Origin: Parerythrobacter_A sp963838735 | GTDB taxonomy: Bacteria > Pseudomonadota > Alphaproteobacteria > Sphingomonadales > Sphingomonadaceae | Assembly (NCBI GenBank): GCA_963838735.1 | Contig: CAWISG010000006.1 | Coordinates: 62,001-126,000 of the forward strand | Reading direction: 5' to 3' | DNA: 64,000 nucleotides | In this document: positions 1-6,715 of the stretch, piece by piece | Layout of the letters: each line of letters begins with the position of its first letter | Position numbering within the stretch: position 1 is the first letter of the stretch | Notes under the pieces: model-generated | The model's input: only the letters and a program-made list of their open reading frames with translations | Databases searched by the model: none | Told to the model about the DNA's origin: nothing | Translations under genes and position numbers: made by a program

Positions 1-248
1 TGCGATTGCTGGCGGATGGCTGGACCGACGCCATCGACACGCTCAATCCGGGCGGCGGCGTGTGGACCTATTGGGATTACCAGGCCGGCGCATGGCAACG
101 CGACCACGGTTTCCGCATTGACCACCTGCTGCTCGATCCCACGCTGGCCGACCGTCTGGCCAGTGCTGGCGTGGACAAGCACCATCGCGGGCGCGAACGG
201 GCCAGCGACCATGCGCCGGTATGGGTCGAACTGCGTGACGAAGCCTAG
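1..248 (+). CDS. xth: Exodeoxyribonuclease III, C-terminal part (truncated by window edge)
   Basis: Partial gene: only the last 81 codons are in the window, reading frame beginning at base 3. Exonuclease III is a Mg-dependent 3'-5' exonuclease and AP endonuclease of base-excision repair. The visible end carries the family's closing motifs: a Phe-Arg-Ile-Asp-His-Leu stretch holding a conserved Asp, and the final Ser-Asp-His-Ala-Pro-Val motif with the catalytic Asp-His pair. It converges on the cell-wall hydrolase gene, with 15 bases between stop codons. The N-terminal half cannot be checked. Confidence 0.88.
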   Translation, partial: RLLADGWTDAIDTLNPGGGVWTYWDYQAGAWQRDHGFRIDHLLLDPTLADRLASAGVDKHHRGRERASDHAPVWVELRDEA

Positions 249-263
249 CTCCGCCTTGTCATA

Positions 264-938
264 TTACCGGTAGAAGATGTGCGTCTTGATTGCGGCGCGG
301 CGGCTCTTGGTCCGGCTCCAGCGCGGCGAAACATAGCGTGCGTGGAAATAGAGCGAGTCCTTAGCCTCGCTGTCCCACAACCCGTCATGGGCGATGCGCG
401 CGATCTTCTTGGCCCGCTGCCATGCCGCGGAACCGCGCTTGATGCGTGGCATCTTGCCCCCGCGGACGAACGAGAACTGGCTGCGTTGATAGACAACATC
501 GCAATAGGTGGACGGGAATACATCCGATTGCGCGCGATTTATCACAACCTTGGCAACGGCGAGCTGCCCGGCAATCGGTTCGCCGCGGGCTTCGAAGTAA
601 ACGGTGCCGGCCAGGCATTCCATCTGGCGGTCGAGATCGGCAGGCGCATCGAGACGGCGGACCAGCTGGCGCAACGAGCCCGCTTCGGGCACGGCGGCAG
701 CTACGAGTTGCGCATTGATCTGCGCTTCGGGCGATGCTTCGTCGGTCACGGTCTCAACCGGAATGGACTGCACCACTTCCTCGGAAACAAACACGGGAAC
801 CACTTCTTCGGTCAGCGCTTTGTCTTCCAATGGCAGGGCATCATCGCCCTGTGCGACAGCGCCGGAAATCTCGGCCGTTGCGAAGCCGAGCGTGATTGCC
901 GTAACCGTAAGGTTGGTGAGTGTCGTTTTGCGACCCAT
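264..938 (-). CDS. Cell wall hydrolase, SleB/Hydrolase_2 family
   Basis: A 224-residue secreted protein. Residues 1-30 look like a Sec signal peptide ending in Ala-Val-Ala-Gln. An acidic, Val-rich linker follows to about residue 90, then the SleB-type hydrolase domain (about 107-222) with the family's Glu-Ala-Arg-Gly-Glu motif, whose Glu116 is the likely catalytic acid. SleB-like enzymes cleave peptidoglycan glycan strands. Non-spore-forming alphaproteobacteria use them in wall remodelling rather than germination, so the exact role here is inferred. It is transcribed alone; 939-1145 should carry its promoter. Confidence 0.85.
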   Translation of the reverse strand: MGRKTTLTNLTVTAITLGFATAEISGAVAQGDDALPLEDKALTEEVVPVFVSEEVVQSIPVETVTDEASPEAQINAQLVAAAVPEAGSLRQLVRRLDAPADLDRQMECLAGTVYFEARGEPIAGQLAVAKVVINRAQSDVFPSTYCDVVYQRSQFSFVRGGKMPRIKRGSAAWQRAKKIARIAHDGLWDSEAKDSLYFHARYVSPRWSRTKSRRAAIKTHIFYR

Positions 939-1145
939 GATATCCGTTCATTGAGCGGTAACCGGACCTGCGCAGGCGGAAACAGGCAATCGCTAAACGG
1001 TGCCCTGCACCACGTTGCCGTTCCGAAACTCTAGCCTGCCGGCCGGTTCCCGTCTGCGTGCGTGTCACCAGGCCGATATGCCCGAACGACCGCCTCCGCC
1101 TCGGTTACTGAGCGCTAAACTAGTTTCAAATGAAATCAGGTCAAG

Positions 1146-1478
1146 TCATTCATGCTGCAGTGCGATAAAGCGTTCCGCATCTGCGATGTCCAGTTCCACG
1201 ATCCAGATATCGCTGTCCTGACGCCGCCTTTTCGTTAAATATTCGTTAAAATCCAAGGGGTTCTGCGGATCCTGATCGCGAGTCGCGGTGAATATCCGTT
1301 CACCCGTTAACCCCGGCATCCGCTCGTACAAACGCGCAGGCGCGCCGTTATGCGTGGTGACCACCAGCAGGGTGCCGGCGTCGCGTTCACCTTTCGCGAT
1401 AACCGTCGCAAAGCCGCCTTCCGCCTGCACCGCGCGCATCAATCCGGTAACTTCGAGATGCGCGAGAAGTCGTGTCAC
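1146..1478 (-). CDS. DUF1491 family protein
   Basis: A 110-residue cytoplasmic protein resembling the alphaproteobacterial DUF1491 family, which has no known function. The GTG start at 1478 is chosen because it overlaps the thioesterase stop as GTGA and begins Val-Thr-Arg-Leu-Leu-Ala-His-Leu, close to the family's usual N-terminus. The open frame continues upstream to 2003, but only as a shadow of the thioesterase and HPF genes. Conserved-looking features are the basic-aromatic centre and the C-terminal Trp-Ile-Val-Glu-Leu-Asp block. It is the last gene of the HPF-thioesterase unit. Confidence 0.75.
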   Translation of the reverse strand: MTRLLAHLEVTGLMRAVQAEGGFATVIAKGERDAGTLLVVTTHNGAPARLYERMPGLTGERIFTATRDQDPQNPLDFNEYLTKRRRQDSDIWIVELDIADAERFIALQHE

Positions 1479-1963
1479 GCTGCGAGGTCGCCATAGCCCG
1501 GCAGGCCCGCCAGCGGAATATGCGAACGCATGAAGGTGCCGGTGCCGCGCCCGATTTCGTCGCCTTCGCTGTCGATCAGCCGCGATTCCGCGACATAGAC
1601 GCGGCGGCGTCCGCTGACCCAGTGTCCTTCGGCGATGACTTCCCCGGTACGCACCGGCTTGGTAAAATGCAGGTTGAACGATGTCGTCAGCAGGAAACGG
1701 TCGGTGACCAGTGCATTGGCGGCGTAGAAGGCGGCATCGTCCAGCATCTTGAAATAGATCGTGCCATGCGCCGCACCTGCCGCATGATAGGCGCCCTCCG
1801 TGACCTTGAAAACGACGCGCGCGCGGCCTTCGTCCAATATTTCGAGCCGGGAATCGAACAGGGCGTTGACCGGGGCCGAAGCATAAAGGCGCTCGAGCGC
1901 ACGGAAATGCGCAGTCGCACCGGCATCGGGCAGGTCGGAAGGCGGCGCCGGTGGCGGGGGCAT
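1475..1963 (-). CDS. PaaI-family hotdog-fold thioesterase
   Basis: A 162-residue protein with a single hotdog domain (about residues 40-150). The Ala-Ala-His-Gly-Thr-Ile-Tyr-Phe segment matches the substrate-binding helix of PaaI-type acyl-CoA thioesterases, and the Phe-Thr-Lys-Pro-Val strand follows. The acyl-CoA substrate is not evident. The ATG at 1963 is used. A TTG at 1969 would overlap the HPF stop as TTGA and add two residues; neither start has a clear ribosome-binding site. Translationally coupled to DUF1491 downstream. Confidence 0.82.
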   Translation of the reverse strand: MPPPPAPPSDLPDAGATAHFRALERLYASAPVNALFDSRLEILDEGRARVVFKVTEGAYHAAGAAHGTIYFKMLDDAAFYAANALVTDRFLLTTSFNLHFTKPVRTGEVIAEGHWVSGRRRVYVAESRLIDSEGDEIGRGTGTFMRSHIPLAGLPGYGDLAA

Positions 1964-1965
1964 GC

Positions 1966-2532
1966 TCAATGCGGCTCGACCCAGCCGATGGACCCGTCGG
2001 CACGCCGGTAGACCATATTGTGCCGCCCGGTCGCGCCGTTCTTAAACAGCAGCGCCGGTGTGTCGCGCAGATCCAGCATCATAACGGCATCCGCCACGCT
2101 TGCTTCAGGAATGTCGGTGTTGGTTTCCGCGATAATTGCAGGGGTATCGACCGTTTCTTCCGCTTCGGGTTCGTCCGTGGCGGCAAAGATACGGTAGGCG
2201 GCAGCTTCCTCGCTGGCTGCATGGTCGGCCTGCTCATGCCGGTCGGTCAGGCGGCGTTTGTACCGGCGCAGTTGCTTGTCCACCTTTTCCGCAGCCTGAT
2301 CGAAGGCCTGATGCGCGTCGTGGGCGTCGTCGGTTGCCCGAACGATAGTGCCCTTGCCGACATGGACGACGATATCGCATTTGAACGCGGCGCTGGAAGC
2401 CTTGCCGAAGGTAACGTGGCCGGAGATGGCGCGGTCGAAATACTTCTCGACCATCGCGGTAAGGCGCTGCGTCGCATGATCCTGGAGAGCGGCACCGGTT
2501 TCGACCTGATGGCCGGAAATGCGAATATCCAT
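1966..2532 (-). CDS. hpf: Ribosome hibernation-promoting factor, long form
   Basis: A 188-residue HPF/RaiA-family protein that binds the 30S decoding region and dimerises ribosomes in stationary phase. The N-terminal domain (1-100) begins Met-Asp-Ile-Arg-Ile-Ser-Gly-His, typical of alphaproteobacterial HPF, and has the Lys-Tyr-Phe-Asp-Arg and Asp-Ala-His-Ala-Phe-Asp elements. An acidic linker (about 110-155) leads to the C-terminal dimerisation domain with the Asn-Met-Val-Tyr-Arg-Arg block. The start at 2532 is chosen because a GAGG sits 9 bases upstream; an in-frame ATG at 2541 is possible. Confidence 0.9.
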   Translation of the reverse strand: MDIRISGHQVETGAALQDHATQRLTAMVEKYFDRAISGHVTFGKASSAAFKCDIVVHVGKGTIVRATDDAHDAHQAFDQAAEKVDKQLRRYKRRLTDRHEQADHAASEEAAAYRIFAATDEPEAEETVDTPAIIAETNTDIPEASVADAVMMLDLRDTPALLFKNGATGRHNMVYRRADGSIGWVEPH

Positions 2533-2615
2533 AGGTTGCATCCTCGTTCGGGCTTGGTTGGGTCGGCGTGCCGTCCTGCACCCTTTGTTATCGCCGCCCG
2601 ATCACCGCGTCCACG

Positions 2616-3311
2616 CTATCTCGTCCAGAGCGCACCGTCGATTGTGGCAACGAACGCCTGATGCCGCACTATCTCTTCGGCGCTGGCGGTATGCGGTCGC
2701 GGCGCGCGGCGGGGCTGGGTGTTGCGAACCGAAACCGGCACAGGGGTGTCATCGGCTGGCACAGCTTCCGCTGCCAGTTCAAGCCCGATCTGCCTGCCGC
2801 CGGTCAGCTCGATATAGACCTGCGCCAGCAATTCGGCATCCAGCAACGCGCCGTGCTTGACCCGGTGGCTACGGTCTACGCCATAGCGTGTGCAGAGTGC
2901 ATCGAGCGAGTTCTTGGCGCCCGGATGCTTCTTGCGCGCCATGGCCACGGTATCGATCATGCGGTCGAGGCTGACCGGCGGTCGCCCGCACCTCTCCAGC
3001 TCCATATTGAGAAAGCCGAAATCGAAGCTGGCATTATGCGCGACCAGCGGGGCATCGCCGATAAAATCGAGCAGCGGCAGCACCGTGTTGGCAAACAGCG
3101 GCTTGTCCGACAGGAAGCTCGCCGACAGCCCGTGAACCGCCTCGGCCCCGGCAGGCATGTCGCGTTCCGGATTGTAATACGCGTGAAAGGTCCGCCCGGT
3201 TTCCATGCGCCCGACCATCTCGACACAACCGATTTCGACCATGCGGTCGCCCTGCCGGGGATCGAGGCCGGTGGTTTCGGTATCGAAGATGATTTCGCGC
3301 AACGCCGTCAT
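2616..3311 (-). CDS. dnaQ: DNA polymerase III epsilon subunit (proofreading exonuclease)
   Basis: A 231-residue 3'-5' exonuclease of the DEDDh class, the proofreading subunit of the replicative polymerase. Exo I is Asp-Thr-Glu-Thr-Thr-Gly at residues 10-15. Exo II is in His-Asn-Ala-Ser-Phe-Asp, and Exo III is His-Gly-Ala-Leu-Leu-Asp-Ala-Glu with the catalytic His. The C-terminal tail after about residue 185 should bind the alpha subunit. The ATG at 3311 is used; the open frame extends 12 codons further without family similarity. Next to coaE and aroE, an arrangement common near the alphaproteobacterial origin. Confidence 0.92.
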   Translation of the reverse strand: MTALREIIFDTETTGLDPRQGDRMVEIGCVEMVGRMETGRTFHAYYNPERDMPAGAEAVHGLSASFLSDKPLFANTVLPLLDFIGDAPLVAHNASFDFGFLNMELERCGRPPVSLDRMIDTVAMARKKHPGAKNSLDALCTRYGVDRSHRVKHGALLDAELLAQVYIELTGGRQIGLELAAEAVPADDTPVPVSVRNTQPRRAPRPHTASAEEIVRHQAFVATIDGALWTR

Positions 3312-3361
3312 AGACAAACTATCGCAGGCACGACGCAGGGCTGGCAAGCCTATGCAACGGG

Positions 3362-3964
3362 TTATCGGATATTGTCGCGCAGCCGCTCCACCAGCGCGGC
3401 AACGTCGGCCTGCGTGGCTTCGAGCGCCTGACCGGTATCGATCACGACATCGGCGCGCGCGCGCTTTTCCGCGTCAGGCGTCTGGCGGCTGACGATGTCG
3501 GCGAATTTTTCCGCGGTCATGCCGTCACGCGCCAGCACACGGTCACGCTGAACCTTTTCCGGTGCGGACACAACGACGACCCGGTCCACCGCCGCATCCC
3601 CGCCCGTTTCGAACAGGAGCGGTACATCGAAAACGACCAGTGGCGCTTCGGCGGCGTCGCGCAAGAACTTCGCCCGCGCAGCCCCAACTGCCGGATGCAC
3701 GATAGCTTCCAGCCGCTTCAGCTTGACCGGATCGCCGAACACTATTGCGCCAAGTGCTTCGCGGTTCACGCCATTACCGCCGGTCACGCCCGGAAACGCG
3801 GCTTCGATCACGGGCAGCAGGGCACCACCCGGTCCCTGCAAAGCCCGCACCGTTGCGTCCGCATCGAACACCGGCACACCGGCCGCTTGGAACATCGCCG
3901 CCACGGTCGATTTGCCCATGCCGATGGAACCGGTCAGCCCGATGGTTATCGGCCCCCCGGTCAT
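3362..3964 (-). CDS. coaE: Dephospho-CoA kinase
   Basis: A 200-residue P-loop kinase catalysing the last step of coenzyme A synthesis (ATP + dephospho-CoA). The Walker A sequence Gly-Ser-Ile-Gly-Met-Gly-Lys-Ser-Thr lies at residues 12-20, followed by the Phe-Asp-Ala-Asp substrate motif and the Asp-Val-Pro-Leu-Leu-Phe-Glu motif in mid-protein. The ATG at 3964 overlaps the aroE stop by four bases (ATGA), so the two are probably translationally coupled. Longer in-frame starts upstream lie inside aroE and are rejected. Confidence 0.95.
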   Translation of the reverse strand: MTGGPITIGLTGSIGMGKSTVAAMFQAAGVPVFDADATVRALQGPGGALLPVIEAAFPGVTGGNGVNREALGAIVFGDPVKLKRLEAIVHPAVGAARAKFLRDAAEAPLVVFDVPLLFETGGDAAVDRVVVVSAPEKVQRDRVLARDGMTAEKFADIVSRQTPDAEKRARADVVIDTGQALEATQADVAALVERLRDNIR

Positions 3965-4836
3965 ACGTACAGTTTTTGTCGCAAGTCGCCGTCGCGGGCA
4001 CGCAGCGGCGGCTGTTCGAAGAACCGCTCGAATGCCTCGACAGCCTGGCCCAGCAACATATCCATGCCGTCGAAGCACACCGCCCCGTCCGCCCTTCCTG
4101 TTTTCAGGAACGATGTTTCACGTGGAACAGTCACGATATCGTACAGCACGCTGCCGGGCGGAATATGCGAACGGTTCAGCACCAGCGGCGGCTGGCCGTC
4201 CATCCCGAGCGGCGAGGCATTGACCACGAGATCCAATATGCCCTCGCGGTCGTCGAAGACAAAATCGGTCGGTTCGGCAAAATGCGACAACGGTGCGGTA
4301 TGATGCTCGCCATCGGGCGCAAGTTCATCGAGAATCGCGCGCGCCTTGGCCGGATCACGCCCGATCAGGACCAGCGTGAACCCTTCATCCGCCAATGCCG
4401 CGACAACAGCCCGGGCCGCGCCCCCGGTGCCGACGATGCGCGCCATACGAAACAGGTGCGGGCGCGCTAGCAAGGGGCGCAATGGTTCGAGAAATCCCCC
4501 TGCATCGGTGTTGTAACCCACCAGCGCCCCGTCACTTTGACGCACCACTGTATTGACCGCGCCGATCCGCTTGGCCAGCGGGTCGAGCAGGTCGAGCAGC
4601 GGCAGGATCGCCTGCTTGTGCGGCATGGTAACATTTGCGCCGCGCCAGGCCGGATTAGCGCGGTGGCGCGCAAGAAATCCTGCCAGCTTGCCCTCGGCCA
4701 CAGTCTCGACACCGTATTCGGCATCGATCCCGCATTCTTCCAGCCAGAAGCGATGGATAAGCGGCGATTTGGAATGCGCCACCGGATCGCCGATAACGAG
4801 GGCATAGGGTCGCCCGCGCATGTCCCGCCCGTTCAT
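3961..4836 (-). CDS. aroE: Shikimate dehydrogenase (NADP+)
   Basis: A 291-residue enzyme reducing 3-dehydroshikimate to shikimate in the aromatic amino-acid pathway. Key motifs are Ser-Lys-Ser-Pro for shikimate binding near residue 22, Asn-Val-Thr-Met-Pro-His-Lys with the catalytic Lys, Asn-Thr-Asp, and Gly-Thr-Gly-Gly-Ala-Ala-Arg of the NADP-binding Rossmann domain. It overlaps maf upstream and coaE downstream by four bases each. A parS-like palindrome (4114-4129) lies inside the reading frame and encodes Val-Pro-Arg-Glu-Thr near the C-terminal third. Confidence 0.95.
   Translation of the reverse strand: MNGRDMRGRPYALVIGDPVAHSKSPLIHRFWLEECGIDAEYGVETVAEGKLAGFLARHRANPAWRGANVTMPHKQAILPLLDLLDPLAKRIGAVNTVVRQSDGALVGYNTDAGGFLEPLRPLLARPHLFRMARIVGTGGAARAVVAALADEGFTLVLIGRDPAKARAILDELAPDGEHHTAPLSHFAEPTDFVFDDREGILDLVVNASPLGMDGQPPLVLNRSHIPPGSVLYDIVTVPRETSFLKTGRADGAVCFDGMDMLLGQAVEAFERFFEQPPLRARDGDLRQKLYV
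4114..4129. other. parS-like ParB-binding site 1 (inside aroE)
   Basis: TGTTTCACGTGGAACA matches the widely conserved parS 16-mer TGTTTCACGTGAAACA at 15 of 16 positions. ParB nucleates on such palindromes and spreads to organise and segregate the origin region. It lies about 2.2 kb left of the proposed oriC. Binding is inferred from the consensus. Confidence 0.75.
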
Positions 4837-5486
4837 GCCTGGTCCGCTTGGACGCCACCATCAACGGTGCGCAGCGCCTCCAGCACATGTAGCAGAGGCA
4901 TGCCCAGTATCGTGAACCGGTCACCGATGATTCGGTCGAACAGGTGCACCCCGCGCGCTTCGATACGGAAACCGCCAGCACACGCGGCGATGGCAGGCCA
5001 TTCTGCGTCGAGATAGGCTTCGATGAAGGCGTCGTCGAAAATGCGCACATGCAGCACGGCGCGGTCGTGACCGACCCATAGCACGCGGTTGCCGCGCGTC
5101 AGGCTGGCCGCGCTGTGCAGGTGCATTGCCTTGCCGGCAAAGAACCGCAGATGCTCGGCAGCCTGCGCCCTGTCCGCTGGTTTGTCGAACCGCCGACCGG
5201 CGACCTCGACCAGGGAATCGCTGCCCAACACCAGCCGGTCAGCATGCTGCGCCGAAACCGCCATGGCCTTGGCCGTGGCAAGCGCTTGTGCCACTTCATC
5301 GGCAGGCGCACCGTTCATTTCGCGTTCGATGGCGCGTTCGTCGATATCGGCAGCCACCGCCTCGAACTGCAATCCCGCCGCTGCTAGCATCGCCTTGCGC
5401 GAGGCGCTTTGCGAGGCGAGCACGAAGCCTGGCCCCAAGATCGGATGTGCGATCGGATGCGCGATCGGATGCGGGCCGGGCGTCAT
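4833..5486 (-). CDS. maf: Maf-family nucleotide pyrophosphatase
   Basis: A 217-residue Maf/YhdE/YceF-like protein, a nucleoside-triphosphate pyrophosphatase thought to clear non-canonical nucleotides. It has the family's Leu-Ala-Ser-Gln-Ser-Ala-Ser-Arg motif, Gly-Ser-Asp-Ser-Leu with the catalytic Asp, and the C-terminal Ile-Ile-Gly-Asp-Arg-Phe-Thr-Ile-Leu-Gly-Met-Pro block. The N-terminus is unusual: a His-Pro-Ile-Ala repeat, encoded by three 12-bp tandem copies (5439-5474), precedes the normal start of the fold. Four-base overlaps with PPSR and aroE place it mid-operon. Confidence 0.9.
   Translation of the reverse strand: MTPGPHPIAHPIAHPILGPGFVLASQSASRKAMLAAAGLQFEAVAADIDERAIEREMNGAPADEVAQALATAKAMAVSAQHADRLVLGSDSLVEVAGRRFDKPADRAQAAEHLRFFAGKAMHLHSAASLTRGNRVLWVGHDRAVLHVRIFDDAFIEAYLDAEWPAIAACAGGFRIEARGVHLFDRIIGDRFTILGMPLLHVLEALRTVDGGVQADQA
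5439..5474. repeat. Three tandem 12-bp repeats at the maf N-terminus
   Basis: Three consecutive copies of GATCGGATGCGC, differing at one position in the first copy and in the last base of the third. The unit is four codons, so copy-number change would alter only the length of the His-Pro-Ile-Ala leader of Maf. Confidence 0.85.
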
Positions 5487-6343
5487 ATCGGCTTCGCACC
5501 TTCGAACGTCCCGCTGGGCGCCGGACTCATCCGTGTGCGCTGGCGATCGTCATACAGCTTGATGACTGCCGCGGCCGTTTCCTCGATGCTGCGCCTCGTC
5601 ACGTCGATCACCGGCCAGCCATTATTCGCGAACATCCGCCGGGCGAACTGCACTTCGGACCGCACCTTTTCATCGTCGATATAGGCAGTTTGCGATTCCT
5701 CGTTCAGGCTGAGCAAGCGATTGCGCCTGATCTGGACCAGCCGTTCCGGCGCCGTGGTCAACCCGACGACCAGCGGGTTGTCGAGACCGAACAGTGCATC
5801 GGGCGGCGGGCTTTCCACCACCAGGGGGATATTGGCCGTCTTGTACCCGCGATTGGCGAGGTAAATGCTGGTCGGCGTCTTGGACGAGCGCGACACGCCC
5901 GCCAGCACGATGTCGGCTTCCTCCCAGTTTTCCGATCCGATGCCATCGTCGTGCGCGATGGTGAAATGAATGGCGTCGACGCGGCGGAAATAGGCCTCGT
6001 CCATCAAGTGCTGGCGTCCCGGCCGCGCCTGTGCCTCCTGCCCCAGTTGCGCTTCCAGCGCTTCGGTCACGGCATCCAGCGCCGGGATCGTGGGCAGCGA
6101 AAGCTGGCGGCAATGGTCTTCCAGCCGCGCGCGCGTTTCATGGTTGACCAGCGTGAACAGCACCAGGCCGGGATGCGCGGCGAGTTCGGGTACGATCCTG
6201 TCGAGATGCTGGCGCGAACGCACCATCGGCCAGAAATGGCGGACGATGTCGGTTTCCTCGAACTGCGCCAGCGCCGCCTTGGCAATCATCTCCAGCGTTT
6301 CGCCGGTAGAATCGGACACCAGGTGCAGATGTTTGCGGCTCAT
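5483..6343 (-). CDS. ppsR: Pyruvate,phosphate dikinase/PEP synthase regulatory protein (DUF299)
   Basis: A 286-residue bifunctional kinase/pyrophosphorylase that inactivates and reactivates PEP synthase or pyruvate,phosphate dikinase by ADP-dependent phosphorylation. The start Met-Ser-Arg-Lys-His-Leu-His-Leu-Val-Ser-Asp-Ser-Thr-Gly-Glu-Thr at 6343 is the classical N-terminus. The P-loop-like Gly-Val-Ser-Arg-Ser-Ser-Lys-Thr-Pro-Thr-Ser lies near residue 150. First gene of the leftward operon; its ATG at 6343 borders the proposed oriC. The same family sits beside oriC and hemE in Rickettsia and Caulobacter (established knowledge). Confidence 0.92.
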   Translation of the reverse strand: MSRKHLHLVSDSTGETLEMIAKAALAQFEETDIVRHFWPMVRSRQHLDRIVPELAAHPGLVLFTLVNHETRARLEDHCRQLSLPTIPALDAVTEALEAQLGQEAQARPGRQHLMDEAYFRRVDAIHFTIAHDDGIGSENWEEADIVLAGVSRSSKTPTSIYLANRGYKTANIPLVVESPPPDALFGLDNPLVVGLTTAPERLVQIRRNRLLSLNEESQTAYIDDEKVRSEVQFARRMFANNGWPVIDVTRRSIEETAAAVIKLYDDRQRTRMSPAPSGTFEGAKPI

Positions 6344-6715
6344 GAGGTTTCGGTCTCGAAAGGACAGTCCGGCAGCGGCGTGTGGACAAGCACCGGCATA
6401 AACCACCGGATGAAGCTGACGACAAGTCCGACACCTGTTTTCACCCCCGCTGCGAGTCTTTTGCATGCCCTGATGTTAACACCGCAGAGCGCTTGTCGAC
6501 ACCATGTGAATAACGGGCAAAGTCGGTATTTGACTCACCGGCGGCAGCGAGTCGGGACAGGCTGGTTGCACGCAAAGGTTACGGAAAACATCGGGATGAA
6601 GCGCTTTTGCCCGCAATCCACAGACCCAACAGACTCCATCAATCCTTTATAAAATCATTTTTATTTTGTTCTTAGTCCCTTTCCGTCGCGCATTTTGTGC
6701 GGCAGATGCGCGGTC
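6344..6715. other. oriC: Candidate chromosomal replication origin (oriC) and divergent promoters
   Basis: A 372-bp gene-free interval between divergent ppsR and hemE. DnaA-box-like nonamers (TTATCCACA or complement): TGTGGACAA at 6381-6389 (8/9), TGTGAATAA at 6505-6513 (8/9) and CAATCCACA at 6614-6622 (7/9). GANTC methylation sites at 6454-6458, 6532-6536, 6549-6553 and 6632-6636. An AT-rich run at 6641-6675 has only 6 G/C in 35 bases, unlike anything nearby, and could be the unwinding element. Genes point away on both sides. The location matches known hemE-linked origins; function is inferred. It must also hold the ppsR and hemE promoters, which I could not assign. Confidence 0.72.

Noticed and set aside
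5126..6652. A 508-codon rightward frame opposite maf and ppsR, running into the origin region
   Set aside because: It is antisense to two well-recognised genes, Arg/Pro-rich, and has no family features. Long antisense frames are expected at this GC content.
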